64,000 nt of DNA. It comes from Branchiostoma floridae. Lineage: Eukaryota; Chordata; Leptocardii; Amphioxiformes; Branchiostomatidae. The stretch is from positions 21,973,512-22,037,511 of the forward strand of contig NC_049981.1 in assembly GCF_000003815.2 (NCBI RefSeq). Reading direction: 5' to 3'. Within the stretch, counting starts at the first letter, position 1. Each line of letters opens with the position of its first letter. The notes under the pieces were generated by a model that was not told the DNA's origin, ran no database searches, and was given only the letters and a program-made list of their open reading frames with translations. This document shows positions 1 to 12,645 of this stretch, one piece after another. A program made the translations under genes and the position numbers.

Positions 1-225
1 AGTACCACAACTCTTTTTCTATATGATCCTATCCAATCAAGAACTAAGCATGTTTGCAGTATCATAGCAGCTGGCACAGAGTACATATCTAAGAGTAAAA
101 TTATACTTAGTCTATAGTTCTGACAGAGGACCTTGAACAGGTATTTCATTTTCAGAGTTCTCCACATTTACAGGTATCATGCATTATGCAGTAAAAGCTC
201 AACATGATGTCTAAAATATGCCTAC

Positions 226-1962
226 CTGTGGATTTCTCCCATCTGAAACTGTAACAGTGATCTGGTATTCATCGGTGAGCTGAAACACAGTTCAACTTGG
301 TGTTAGGAATCAAATGGCATTGTTGCAATTTTGTAATATTACCTACTTAAAGTTGTTTTTAAGCAGACTGAAACTTCAGTATTCCACAGAATAATCAAGT
401 CCTTCTTGGTAATACTAGAATTTACACAAAGCATCACTGCTGAAATGAAGACAGTATTTTAATGATTTGATTAATTTCTTGGCATTATATCTTTGACAGC
501 TAAGATCTGGTATTCTCATTTGTCCCAAAAGCAGGTCACATCTCATCAAAATGGGATTCATTAGTACAAAACAATGGTCTAAATGCAGCATCAATGCCTT
601 AAACATTTAGCTTAAGACATCAATGTAAGAAGATTACAGCTAGATCTAACCAGAGAAAAAAATCACATCTTAATCATACCTCTCTGTCCAATGGTGATTT
701 CAAAGTAACAAGCCCCGAACTTGGATTAACTATAAACAGGTTATTGGAGACTTGTCCTGAGACTCCATACATCAGAGTATCACCATCAGTGTCAGTTGCA
801 CTCAAGGTGTACACAGAAGCTCCTGTCATGGAAGGTATTCATTCTTAGTATTTTATATATCGTCAAAGAACACTTGCAGATAGATGTGCAAAAGTTAGGT
901 GTGACGGGTCCTTCGGTGTAATATAACCAGCTGCTGCCGCGCCGCATGCCTGCGAAGCTGGTGTGTTACGCCGAAGGGCGGTTATACCGGCTATATAGAT
1001 ACAGATAACCTTTGGCTTTGTCATTTTACGATATCACTAAGTAACTTTAAATTCACAGATCAGGGTTCCTTTAATGCTGTGTTTTAACCACTATTGGGGG
1101 CTTTAAAAATGTTGGCTTTATTCCATTTCATTTGACCTTCAAAATTAGTGTTTCTGACTGTGCTACAATGCTCAAGCCTACTCCACTTTTAACATAGCTT
1201 CCCTGCACTTAAATCCAGGTGAGAACTCTGATAGCCACCCACCCCCCAAAAAAATTACATGATGCCAGCAAATTCTAGGTTTTAACTTAAAACTCTTCGG
1301 CTCTTTTATAAGTTATATCTTGATATGGTCAGTCATCATCAAAACTGTTATATTTATTTGTAAAATAATATAACATTATATGCTACAACCCAATGTTGTT
1401 GTACTTACCAACTACTGTGTCTTCCGGAATCTGCTGATAGTCCATGCCTTGTGTGAAGATTGGGGGCTGGTTGGCCTGTGCACCTGAAAAGAGACAGCCA
1501 TTGTGAGTTAAAAAAGAAGTCAAACTAAACCCGTCTAGTTATAGCCAAAACCAGTATTTTTTACAGTCTCTTTTTACAATACACTTAATGTTAGTCACTG
1601 CCCATTGACACTTGTAACGTTATACCCCTTATTGTTTCTACTATGTCCTTTTGTACTTGCACTTAGCCCCGGATTGTGACCGGACATGAACTTTCTAATT
1701 AAAACTAGATAAACCCTCTAAGGTTCAATTAATTAAAAGGTAAAATTCCACAACAGAAAAGATAATGATTTAAAGAGCACCCGTAAAAGAGTATCAACCA
1801 CAATAAGGACAGCCAAGGGATGTGATTATACATCGATGAAGGTTAGACATCCTCGTAACATTAGATACACCAAAAAGCAGTTACTCAAGCAACTGATTGT
1901 AACTCACCTGTTCTAAGAATAATGCAGACCATGCCCAGCACAACTGCTTGTCTCCACAACAT
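226..1962 (-). CDS. CDH23-like: Second CDH23-like gene, exons 1-4 (partial, runs off left edge)
   Basis: Minus-strand exons 1908-1962 (ATG at 1962-1960), 1409-1483, 680-822 and 226-279 reproduce exons 1-4 of the plus-strand gene at the same lengths (55, 75, 143, 54 nt), phases and splice sites. Exon 1 is identical. By my reading the 109 shared codons show nine amino-acid changes, all in EC1 (A42V, S45A, T46S, A55T, T61M, D76N, V81L, T86S, T106R), and six silent changes. The frame is open and all donors and acceptors are intact, so this is not an obvious pseudogene. Exon 5 onward would lie left of position 1. It could be a functional head-to-head paralog, a partial duplicate, or a misplaced alternative haplotype. 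Confidence 0.8.
865..1030 (-). mobile_element. Repeat B insertion in intron 2 of the left copy
   Basis: Core at about 897-1013. The segment is absent from the right arm, where the flanking intron sequence is continuous. Related copies are at 42151-42263 and 47390-47485. The shared core includes CACCAGCTT.GCAGGCA and a TATATTACAC motif. No coding capacity; class not determined. Confidence 0.7.
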
Positions 1963-2833
1963 GGTGCTGTGTGTAATTGCTAGCGATCTGAAACATAAAA
2001 GTTAAGAATTCAATCAAAGTAGACGTAACATCTTAAGTAGCACATAACAGTAACGTTACACATTAAATCTTTTGAAGTCTTAGAAGCACATATGGATGTC
2101 GCAATGTGGGATAACAGGAAGATAACAGGAAGATCTATAATACTGGCCATAGGTACTGTGGTCCTAGCTAGGACAGGGCCACCCCACATATGTTTCTGAT
2201 AAGGGTTCAATAAAGGGACAGACCCCGGTCTGTCCATCAGCAGTTCTGACCAGGCAAGCACAGAGTGAACGTCTCATCTTATTCTCCCCTACAGAAGAAA
2301 ATGTGTGCAAGGTCATAACAGCAAATATGCCTAGTTACATTATCCAATTACTCAATATGATGCTTAGCCATTGGGAGAAAGACTTTTCATTTTGTTTTTA
2401 CAGTTTTTGATTTTTAATAGGAGAACCAGCAAATTAAATTGGTGTGGCCTAATATGGAAAATACTATTAAAAGGCACAAATTACAAGCTGTTCCTGGTAT
2501 ATGGTATGTACAATATCAAGTTTCCTTCTTTGTATGACACCATATGGCACAATCTGCATATTAAGCACACGTGAGTGTACCGCAAACAACAGGTTTTAAT
2601 AACGCCATAGAAACAAAGCTGAACAAAACCAAACAAATATGTTTGGTCAGGGCATACAAAAGCATTGAACTGTGACCAGTTGACATTTTAAAGATCAATA
2701 AGTTGCAGCCTTATCATTCTAAAGGTTTTTTTTAACTGAGAAAAAATATGGATAATGCCCATTCTATATCTAAACTATATACTTTTTTTAATGTATTAAT
2801 AGATCTGGGACTTCGTCACAGTCTAATGTATAA

Positions 2834-3196
2834 TAGGCCTAGGAAAAAATGTAACAGTTGCATTTCCTGTTTCCCTACCTACCCTAGAAGAACCTGTCAA
2901 CCCTAGACTAGTTTCCAGTTAGTATTTCTATTCAGCCTGCTTCCTATTGAAGTAAAAACACTGTTTGTCCTATCTAAGGAAGGATAGATGTATCCATTAT
3001 GCACAAAATTAAAGTTTGACATTGAAAGACAAGTGTCCTCATGAATTTCAGTTTACTTTGTTTGACTCTATTGTACTATCTATCACTTAGAGTTTTGGCC
3101 AGCCTAAAGAAAATCGAAAGAAAGATAATCCCTACCTTACGACCAATTTCTTCCTGGACTGAAATAGGAAACATACTATTTTTTTCCCTAGGCCTA
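2834..3196 (-). mobile_element. TIR element A (TAGGCCTAGG ends), left-arm copy
   Basis: A roughly 363-bp element bounded by TAGGCCTAGG and its reverse complement, followed by A-rich runs at both ends. No coding capacity. Its counterpart in the right arm is 22977-23346, so it was present before the inverted duplication. A degenerate third copy is at about 39844-40183. Confidence 0.75.
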
Positions 3197-4741
3197 ACCA
3201 AACAGATAGATAGATAGATAGGCAGCACAAACTGCCAACTACTGTATGCTGCCATCTGGGGTATCTAACCCAAAGATAATGTTCGCCATCAACACTTGTC
3301 AGAAACAGGAGAGATTGTTTGACAGAGATCTCATAGCAACAGGGGCTCTTGGGGAACAAGCTTACAGAAGGAAAGAGTGCCTGGGACTGTTTTATAAAAA
3401 CGGTTTGAGGGCTATTAGTGTTGCAACAATTTACTAACATTGATATGGCAAAACCAGGACTCCTTCCAAGTGTTGATGGAAAACAAAGCATGTGAACATT
3501 GTGCCAAATGGACAATATGTAGTCATTGCCACAGCAGAAATGTTCAAATGAAAACACTTAGAGTGTTCTCGTCTACTAATTCCCAGTAATAGATTATTTG
3601 GTAAATAATTTCTGGGGGAAAGTCTGAAAATGTCTACAAAACTGGTAAGCTCAACTCGCACATTGAAATAATACCATGAAATTAAAAGCTTTGATGTAGC
3701 CCAATTTCTATACAACTCAAAGCAAGACAATACTTTCCTGAAGCAGCAAACTGTTGCAATATGCTGTACCTGTTACTAGAAAGCTCTAACTTTTATTGAT
3801 TATCAGAAGGAACTTTGAAAATACATGGGAAACTATGCAAATGGCAGGTCAAGAATTGATTCAGAAAAAAGCTCTGGGACCAGAAGTTTAAACTTGTTCA
3901 CAAATAGGGCTTTTATCAGCAAGTCATATCTGACCTTTCACCATACCGGCAGTCACATGGGGGAATCAATAACCAACACAGGAACTTAGATGGTGACATG
4001 CTGCCAAAGTTCAGAGCAGTGACAAGTTAAGTACACAAGCAACACATCAAAAATCAATCAACAATGCATGATGTTACAGATAGAAAAAACTTTTTTAATT
4101 ATCAATTTTGATCATGAAGTATAAGAAGGAAAAATTCATATATAGATATAGATATATCATTCTTTTAGAAGAAATATGGGCATATTTGTAATATTTTTCT
4201 TCTTGTTTATATAACATCAACACCCCCCCCCCCCCAGTATAAGCCAGTGCTGTCAGACGTCTGCGAAGGAGGCTAAAAGTAAATAGTGTAACTTTACAAA
4301 GTCAATGTTTGCAAAGGGCGTAAGCACTGCACACCCCAAACAGTCTTATTTTTTACTTCCTGTTGTACATGTGCTATGTATTAAAATCAGCCACACATAT
4401 TAGAAACTCAAATTGATTGTAACCGTCCTGAGTCGCAATCCAGTTGGTGACATAATCATGCTCTTCAGCCATTATCCGTCAAGTTATATCCTTAAGATAC
4501 ACCTGAAATCGAGACGATTGTATTATTTCAGTCAAGGGTAAATGCCTACTACCGTTGATATAAACAAATTTGTGAACGTCTACAGAAGACGTGTGCAAGG
4601 GCTACGTTACGTATAAACATTCAATCTTATATTTTCTGATAACAAAGATATCTGCCCTTGCCCTTGAGTTGTTAAGTATCTGCCCTTCTTCCGTGAATAG
4701 TTTTATCAGCTAAGTTGGTACGTCATTGGATAAAGTCATAA

Positions 4742-4895
4742 AGAGATTCTATTTTTACACAACCATGGTTTTATTCACTATCAACATTTCGGTGACAGTT
4801 TGTCACCTTCTACAGGGCAATTCTTAACGAGTCAAGTGCACGGAAAAAGGTATCTGATGGTCACCGAAACGCTGTGGTTGTGTAAAAAATAGTCT
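4742..4895 (+). mobile_element. TIR element H (ATTTTTACACAACCA ends)
   Basis: The left arm GATTCTATTTTTACACAACC and the right arm (GTTGTGTAAAAAATAGTCT) are inverted repeats. Inner CATTTCGGTGAC and GTCACCGAAA also pair. One arm of a related element is at about 33840-33945 in intron 17. Confidence 0.7.
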
Positions 4896-6102
4896 ATTTA
4901 TTTATATGACTTCCTTTCTCAAAAGAACGTTCAACGTTGCACGAGAAGTTACATGGCCAAACGTTTTGCTACCTCTAGGTCTGGCAAGGACGAGAACTGC
5001 CCCCCATCTACACTGCGAACGATAGAAGATAGCTCTAGAAGTCGTTTCAATGTTAGGGAAGACGTGAGAAAACGTACCTGTTACATAACGTCACAACGGG
5101 CCGTGGAGTCTCAGCACGACGTCACCTTTCCTCAGCAGGTTCATGTATATTTGTTTAGCCGTAATTTAATCTGGCGTGCTTCTTTACGTATATACTAAAT
5201 ATTCCCTCGTACCTTTGCGCGGTATTGTCCTTACAATAAGGGCCTTGACAATCAATTGCATTCAACTTCGTGAACAGCACACTGGAATACTAGGATTGCG
5301 TTATACCTAGTTTCGGGAAGAAGATGTCGTGTGGAATCTACCGCGTTGTTAAGCAATGCATTATTATCAAAGCCATATCAGAGCTTGCAATACAGACTGA
5401 AATGTATAGACCATGTGTATATAGACTTACAAATGATCTAAAAATTTCCTAAGTGATTTTCGTTGATAGTTAAAAATTCAGCCAATTTGCTCACCAGTCG
5501 CAAGGTGGCGTCGCTTGTTCATATCGGTGACTAGGTGGAAAAAGAATCATTGATAGAAGCAACTTTTACATATAATAACGCGTATGGTTTTGACCCTCTT
5601 GGGATGTGCGTGGGTGTTCATAATCTAATCATTTATTCATTTAGCCAACACCTACCAATACGCGAAATATCATGATGATCCAGAATTAGTCTGTTCACAA
5701 ATAAAGAAAACACGAACACACAGACCCGAAAATATATTTGAGTAGCGAAAGTGACAAGAAAGGACCCATCTGTTTACTTTGTTTTGTTGTTTGTTTGTTT
5801 GTTTATTTACCTATTTTGATGATGTCTCCGCCTTGTCATGGGCGGAGACAGATTGCAATAGTCTTGGGTACAAAAAAAGGCTGACATAACCTCCCCCCCC
5901 CCCCCCATTCCGGCTTTAAACTTTACTGAGGTGAACTAACCCCGTTTTCTGACGGAATGATGTCAACCAGTCTAGCCAGTGAAGTGACTAACATCAGTAG
6001 CACTTGGTTTATCGCTATTGTAGGTCACGGACACTACGGGAGATCAACAATGCTACAGGTCCCAGTCCATTTTACACAAACAGCGGTAACCCGGTTAGCA
6101 CG

Positions 6103-6103
<1 letters not shown>

Positions 6104-6149
<46 letters not shown>
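6104..6149 (+). repeat. (GT)n microsatellite
   Basis: Uninterrupted TG dinucleotides of about 46 bp. The valine/cysteine open frames across it are artefacts. Confidence 0.95.
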
Positions 6150-6151
<2 letters not shown>

Positions 6152-6200
6152 CATGTACATGTAACACGGGCCAGCGCGGATGCTGAGTGACGAACAGCAG

Positions 6201-6344
6201 TACTCTCCAAGCAGAGGTTGGTGGGGAAAATCGTGACCTTTTCTTTATATGCCGTATTTTTCGACCAGCATCCCGCCAAGTCGAGAAATACAGCATATAA
6301 GGAAAAGGTCACGATTTACCCCACCAACCTCTGCTTGGAGAGTA
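6201..6344 (+). mobile_element. MITE family D hairpin
   Basis: 144-bp near-perfect inverted repeat with the terminus TACTCTCCAAGCAGAGGTTG, then a GGAAAATCGTGACC segment and an internal stem different from the other copy at 15480-15637. No coding capacity. The long open frames across it are hairpin shadows. Confidence 0.85.
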
Positions 6345-6411
6345 GGACAGCAAGGGTAAGACCGCCTTTTCAATGAATGGTTTCCGTGGAGTGACCAAAA
6401 GTAGATCTGTA

Positions 6412-6478
6412 TGAATGAAGTTTATTGCTAGGCAATTGTACAAGGTACATTGTTTGGCAATTTATACTATGAGGCTAC
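6412..6478 (-). mobile_element. Non-LTR-tail-like fragment
   Basis: TGAATGAAGTTTATTGC followed by GGCAATTGTACAAGGTACA is the complement of a recurring 3' end (TTGTACCTTGTACAATTG and onward, GCAATAAAGTT). Other copies are at 6660-6735 (+), 8449-8530 (-), 36355-36402 (+) and 50515-50590 (+). Confidence 0.5.
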
Positions 6479-6659
6479 ATAACAACAAAATAGTATCGAG
6501 TTGACGTTATAGCACAGTCATCCCATGATGCAAAAACAGGCAAATATGTGAAAGACTGCTTTGTTATTAGAAAGAATACCGAGACTCGTGATTAGCCCTT
6601 TTCGATTGTAAAAACTATATCAAAGACTTATGTTGGCCCTTATTGTTATAGTAATTATG

Positions 6660-6735
6660 ACTCTATTTTGTACTTTGTGTAATAGTTGTTGGCATACATT
6701 GCACGATTGTCGTGCAATTAAGTTCTTCTTCTTGT
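6660..6735 (+). mobile_element. Non-LTR-tail-like fragment
   Basis: TTTTGTACTTTGTGTAATAG, then TGCACGATTGTCGTGCAATT, then AAGTTCTTCTTC, matching the same 3'-end family as 36355-36402. Confidence 0.45.
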
Positions 6736-7198
6736 GCATGAATCCTCTTGTCTCGCACTTGGAATAATGTACAAACACATTGACCTACGAAGGAGGATAT
6801 AGGAGTTGACCATGATAGTAGTAATTACACGGAAAATACCAGGGAGAAGTGTCATTTAGTTCTAATGTATGATCTATGACTTTATAACTGGAATATGATC
6901 TATGTTGCCAAAGTAGAATTTGGAAGACAACAAAATACACGAACCGTGCAAAATACACGAAATTCGTTAACTTTGAACTACAGATGTGATGAGAGAGTTG
7001 TGACCGCTTAAAGGTCACAATGCCGTCGAAAGGGGGTATAAACAGACTGTAGAGGTCTGGCAAGCGGATACATCCCTTTTTAGATAGATAGAATAGAAGA
7101 GCACATCAACAAGCAAGACCCGCCCACATACCAAATATCATCACATCGATCCATTGCTTTTAGAACAGAGAGAGAATGAGGGAGAGAAGGAGAGACAG

Positions 7199-7204
7199 AC
7201 ACAG

Positions 7205-7237
<33 letters not shown>

Positions 7238-7250
7238 CACACACGCACAC
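7199..7250 (+). repeat. (AC)n microsatellite
   Basis: AC/GCAC dinucleotide tract of about 50 bp with a few interruptions. Confidence 0.95.
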
Positions 7251-8448
7251 TGATATCCCCATTGTACATGGAGGTAATATCTGACACCCAGGCAGGGGAC
7301 TTAATAAGCAGAATACGGTATGATTGAATACAACGATATTTGTAAAATTTACAAAGCATGTTAATCCAGTGTACTTACAAATGAAATGCAATTACATAAA
7401 AGTAAACATATTAACAATACCATACAAAACTACACTTGAGCAGAGATTACATTAGGCCAGTTTTGCCCCCCAGATAGCAGTCTAAAAATTTCAAAAATGT
7501 GCTCATGATACAAAAAGCAGAAACTCCATGTTCAAAATGTGTCCATATTTGAACCGCACATACAATGCACGGCAGATTGAAAGTCATGAAACCAACGTAA
7601 AACACCACGAAAAGGTCCTTTCCCACCTGCCGCGAAAACAAATACATTCATGAGTAATCCCTTCTAGGCTGCCGAGAAAGTATTATTTTGGTCGTTAAGG
7701 TTTTTATCATAGAGTTAAAATATCCTCGTATAAACAAGGCAAGTCGCATTCCTACTCTACCCCTCTCCGAGGTAAAACATCATGTGTGGTCATGTAAATC
7801 AACAGACCATCTCACAGCTCCATTGGATCATCTCTGCATGTCTTCTTGTACCTCGCCCTAAGCTTTGATGTACCAACTTGCTAAGACAAGAAACAACACT
7901 TCCAACACCCAAAACAAACCAGTGTATACAGCATTTCCGCCTATTCAGTTCTTTATATCAACTGTACGTTGTGCTGCCCTAAATATAATCACCCGAGTGC
8001 AACGAATCCATTATAAACGTTAATGGGGTACAATGTAATCTTCAAAAAGATATAGGGTCTATGCCAGTGTTATATTTTCACCTGGCGCCGTCTTCGTGGG
8101 CCGTCTTGTCTCTCCCACCTTCTTCACGTGCACGGCATTACCGACTGGTTCTACTTCGCATTCGCACTGCAGCTAGGCGTCGCGGTCCCATACGTGACTT
8201 AGAATGTATTCCCCCCCTCTTCACTGTTTCTGACTGGTCCATACTGCCGTCTTAAACCAGTGAGTGCATCTAGATCTGTCGCCGTCTCTGTCTATCACCT
8301 TGGACACCTTCCCAGTTTACTACTATACAACGTGTTTCTTCTGACATGTAAGCGGTGATTTGTTCAAGTTGTCTTTCTTCTCGGCCCCCTTCTTCTTCGC
8401 TCTCGTGTACCTTCCCCTCTAGATGCTGTGACTGAAACAGCAATGAAA

Positions 8449-8530
8449 CTGAATGAATAAACTTTATTGCTCGACAATTGTACAGGATATAACGTATTGC
8501 AATGGCTACTAAACTACAATGTCTACATAC
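8449..8530 (-). mobile_element. Non-LTR-tail-like fragment
   Basis: TGAATGAATAAACTTTATTG followed by CTCGACAATTGTACAGGATA, in the same orientation and with similar content as 6412-6478. Confidence 0.5.
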
Positions 8531-9579
8531 AGACTTGCTAACTATGTGTCGCTAGGCACTACACTGTTGGTGTGGGCGATCGCGCGAAAGAACGCCAAAC
8601 CGACACCTAGCGTCTGGTCTCGCCGTACTTGAAATAAACGTGACAGTCTGGCCACACAAATCTTGTTCAAAATTTAGGTCGATGACTTCTTGTCACTCCC
8701 TACTGTTAGTGTTGAGTAAACAGTGGTGCCTGATGTTTGTTAGCACCCCTTGTATTGATTAATGTCTTAAAAAAATGTCTACACAAGTGGAACATAAACA
8801 CTGTACTGGACATCACCTTGCAGGATTCTATGATTCGGACCCGTAAATTACCTAATTCACTTCGGGGTATGGGGACAATGTCCTTGCGCCTAGCATCCCC
8901 CCTCCCCCTCTCGGAAGAGAAAATTTACCTATAGTATCTTCAAGGCACGCCCTAGATTCACGACAGGTCCCGAATCGGACACTTGAACAGGACTTTGCTC
9001 ATTTGACTAAAAATGAGAACCTAGTTTTGGTTACGGACGTCTTCGGATGGGAAGTCAAGTCAGAGGTTCTGTTTTTGAGGACAGCCACATTTAGAACACG
9101 GTAAAGATCCCACCACACTTATAGGTATACTTCCCGGCGTGATTGGTCCAGGTCTTCTAGTTGACTTCCTGAAAAGTTTATTGTCATCTGTCATATCAAT
9201 ACAAAACAGAATAAAGTTTTATTTGATGTGAAATTATGAGCTGTACGCAAACTTGACGGGTACTTTCAGTAAAGTCGGCAGTGTTGATGTGCCCCTCGAA
9301 AGGACTTCAGGCAGTTTCGTCTGTGGCCGAAGAATTCGCGTCTGTGGATGACTTGATTTATTTTTCTTATCTCACAGTTAACCGCAGACGGATTTCGATG
9401 ATAACAAGGGGAGGGGGACTGTCATCAGATTGATTGATTGATCTCCATAATCAGATTGCTCCTAAGCATGCCCCTACTTGTCTTGCTGCAAGTACTTGTT
9501 CTCCATTCGCTGTAACAGTGGAGTTCTATAGGGTTCTAGTAAGCGCCACAAACTACGGTAACTGGACCGGACGTTTTCT

Positions 9580-9660
9580 TCTAGCCTAGCGTTTAGTGAT
9601 CTTTAGTGCGTTGGGTTCGGAAACTGGGTTCGAATCCTACATGGGAGCCAGGAGACTGTA
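9580..9660 (+). mobile_element. tRNA-like fragment
   Basis: Contains a perfect B-box match, GGTTCGAATCC, near 9629-9639 and a weak A-box-like TAGCCTAGCGTTTAGTG upstream. Likely a SINE remnant rather than a tRNA gene, since acceptor-stem pairing is not evident. Confidence 0.4.
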
Positions 9661-9666
9661 CTACTA

Positions 9667-10064
9667 CCCGCCTCTTGTGTCTCACTACTTCTGGATCCTT
9701 CTGGGCTAGGACACATTAACAACACGCTCTATTTGCAATGCTTTTCCTTGACCCGCGGATAACTCAATAGCCGATTTATATACACATGGACGGCGATGAA
9801 AGGAGATGATCTAGATTTGTAGAACTTGAGATAAACTTTGTTCTTCAGTAAGAGGGGGCCTGGTTGTAGGCTCCAACCCACCTCTTTTGTTTCACTATTT
9901 TTGTGTGAGGACACATCAACAAGACGTTCTGTTTGCAATACTTTTCCTTGACCCGTGGATAACACAAGCCGATTGATATACACATGGACGGCGACGAAAG
10001 GAGATGATCTGGATTTGTCGAACTAGATAAACTTTGTTGTACAATAAGACGGGGTCTGGTTGTC
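9667..10064 (+). repeat. Two diverged tandem units of about 200 bp
   Basis: The units at about 9667-9877 and 9878-10064 share the CTTTTCCTTGACCCG, TATACACATGGACGGCGA and GAAAGGAGATGATCT segments in order. Period about 211, with indels. Confidence 0.85.
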
Positions 10065-10114
10065 ACTCACATAGTGAGGAGGCTACAGTGGGTATTTCAC
10101 TGGGAGAAGCCTGT

Positions 10115-10227
10115 TAGCCTGGTATCCAACCGTATTATAGCTCCCGAGTCTCTTATGTCCTCTCCGCAAATACTTATTATTATGCTTTAAGTCCTATAAT
10201 ACGGTTGGATACCAGACAGGAGGCTAG
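10115..10227 (+). mobile_element. TIR hairpin (TGGTATCCAACCGTATTATAG ends)
   Basis: Inverted arms of about 22 bp at 10119-10140 and 10194-10215, with outer TAGCCT and AGGCTA. The loop of about 53 bp is unpaired. No coding capacity, so it resembles a MITE. Confidence 0.75.
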
Positions 10228-10406
10228 AAGCCTGTCAGTTTCTGTTTGCGAAAAACATTCGCAAACAGGCGCCAATTGGTCCCAAGTTGTCGCCTTAAAT
10301 TGTGATTTTCTTACGATAAAGAAAAAATCCATATGAAGCTAAATAGACGCCAGTAGGCTCCAACTGAAATTCTCAGTTGACAAAAGGGGCACCAAAATAT
10401 GCCACT

Positions 10407-10618
10407 TACTGTAAATGTTTTTAAGTTCGCGGGGATTTAATTTCGCGGTAGCGGGAAAAAGGACTTTTCGCGGTGGATTTAAGTTCGCGGTAACACCATA
10501 GACTGCAATCTAATATCATAGTAGAAAAATGTTCGCGGTGGTTTTAGATTCGCGGTGAAGTGGTCACCGCGAAAACCGCGAACATTAATCCACCGCGAAC
10601 ATTTCTGCATTTACAGTA
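10407..10618 (+). mobile_element. MITE family E (TACTGTAAATG ends, TTCGCGG-rich)
   Basis: 212-bp element starting TACTGTAAATG and ending CATTTACAGTA, with many internal TTCGCGG and CCGCGAA motifs in both orientations. A second copy is at 33563-33775. Confidence 0.85.
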
Positions 10619-11367
10619 TTCTGTATAAAAAGTAATATGTCCGTCTCAACTTCTTAGTTTGAACTTTCGTTAATTCATAGGATGCCAAAATCTGTATGCA
10701 GACCGTTTTTCATTGCGGTCACGAAGTAACACGTAAGTAGCAAAAAAACGATACAAATTACATTGTTGAAGTTCTAATTGTTCTAGAAAATATATTGAAT
10801 ATGTACGTGGTACAAAAGGCATGAGTTCTATCACTGCAAATCTCTGATGTATTTCAATCATTGTACATTTTTTTATTCAATTATCGGCCTTCCACAAGTC
10901 AAAGCGGCTGTGGCAAAATTTCCTCGGGGATGTTAAATAGCCCTTCCTACCTTCCCTGTGTGGGCCCTGGCAGCATTCTTCACTTCAGACTATCTGTTAT
11001 ATAAACAGTCACTTACCTCTTGACAGTTATCTGTAAGATATCTCCACAATCCCTCGTGGGTCCGTCTGGAGCTTCTGCAGCGCTAACTTGACAAGGCAAC
11101 ACACTTTCCCACCTGCCGACAACGTTTGAATACTCTAAGGTATTTTGGTGTTGATGTGTGGATAGTTTTAGAGTTACCAGACCTAGCCTATGGATCTGTA
11201 TGTAATTTTCCTTTGTGCAACCGTTGTTACAACACACTCTTAAACTTATACATTAATCAAACTGTTACAAACTCTTCTTGAGCCGTGAATTACCCATACG
11301 ATGATCAGCGGTGTTTTCATGGCTTTCAAAAAAAAAATAAGTGCTTCTTTCTGCAGCATGCCCAAAG

Positions 11368-11452
11368 GCAGTTACTCAAGCAACTGGATATGATTTTGGA
11401 AACGGTCAGACGTTTCGGATACAAAATCATATCCAGTTGCTTGAGTAACTGC
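11368..11452 (+). mobile_element. Inverted-repeat unit of repeat family F
   Basis: Arms of about 31 bp (GCAGTTACTCAAGCAACTGG and onward) at 11368-11398 and 11422-11452 surround a loop with a GTCAGACGTTTCGG core. It is followed by ATTACCTGGATGTCTAATCT. Related pieces are at 1840-1905, 24050-24120, 30657-30770, 41395-41455 and 59444-59603. Confidence 0.7.
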
Positions 11453-12645
11453 TTTTTGGCATATCTTATTACCTGGATGTCTAATCTTCATCGACGTAAG
11501 TGATTCTTTTCTTTTCTTTTCAAGAGTCGGGAGCTTTGCACATCGCTAGCATGGTGGCCCAGAAACCGAAATGGGTAGCGACGGATGCATTTAACTAGCT
11601 AGTGACAGGAACCAGTCGGAGATAAGATACAGGCTGTGGTCTTTAGGGCAATAGGTGTGTTACGGGGGCAAGCCAGAAGCTTAGCATCGCGAACTGTTTG
11701 TTTAGAAGATCAGAGTTCATTCAGTTAACTGATCTTTGGTGCTTGTTGGGCCAAAGTTGAATAAAGCCAGATTACTTTCAACGATTTGTAAAGCAGCCAA
11801 ATCTGAGAGATGTTGAAGGGAAACCCTTTTTTGCGTTAAGAAATGAAAGGCGTTTTCACAGCGATTCCCAGCATTAGACGCTTCCAATGGGTTTTGGATA
11901 ATCTCCAAGCAGATGTAAGGATGTTAGTAGGTGCGAAGAGTGAACGGTACACTACTGGGAAATGTAATGACGCTGAGTTGGACATTTGCTTGCACATGTC
12001 TTCTATGCCATCTATACATGTTTCATTGTTTGCAAAATGATGTAACTCACAATTTATTGTAATATATTCTTGATGCGTTTAGACGAACTCGGTCAAGCGT
12101 ATTGGATACTTTGCTCCCAAAGTCGTCAACAAAACAAAGCAAAACAAAGCAAAACCAAATATGAGATCACGGAGAGTAAGCAGGCTTGAAACACGGGTTT
12201 AGTTCCCCCTGCCATCTTGTTATTTTGGCAGAACCTTGTTGACGTTTCCCTTCGCTTACTTTTTATCCCAGGAAAACCCAAAGGCATTTTGTTTCGTGAC
12301 CCAAATCGTGGCCCGACCTTTTCTGTTCTGTATCAGTGGTCCACTGGGACAACCTTATGATCCATGGACTGTCTAGGTGCACGGTATGTGTCTGGCAGTC
12401 ACAGAAAAGCGGGTATACACCCGGGATATCTCTGATGGCCGAGCCTGTTTGCGAGAAAATATTGCGACAACTTTGCGAATTTGCAATAACGTTTCCTTGT
12501 TGTCACACGCGCGACGAACCGCCACTGCGAGTGATTCGCTGAATGGTGATTATATCCAGATTCGGGCATTTTGCGCACAATGTGTAATATGTTTAGAGCA
12601 CACTGTACTTGAGAAGGTTCGTGTATGAAATTGTCACAAATGTCT

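Larger units (their letters stand above)
1..4190 (-). repeat. Left arm of large inverted duplication
   Basis: The reverse complement of 1-4190 aligns along its length with about 21990-25869: introns 1-4, the 5' flank and a TIR element all correspond. Scattered substitutions and several indels separate the arms. The left arm is cut by the window edge, so its true length is unknown. Similarity fades near 4180-4200 on the left and near 21990 on the right, leaving a spacer of about 17.8 kb. Confidence 0.9.

Noticed and set aside
3132-3557. 141-codon minus-strand open frame
   Set aside because: Lies in the 5' flank of the inverted copy and partly inside TIR element A. The matching right-arm sequence does not keep the frame, and no motif is recognisable.
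6034-6312. Histidine/threonine-rich and cysteine/valine-rich peptides
   Set aside because: They are translations of the (GT)n microsatellite.
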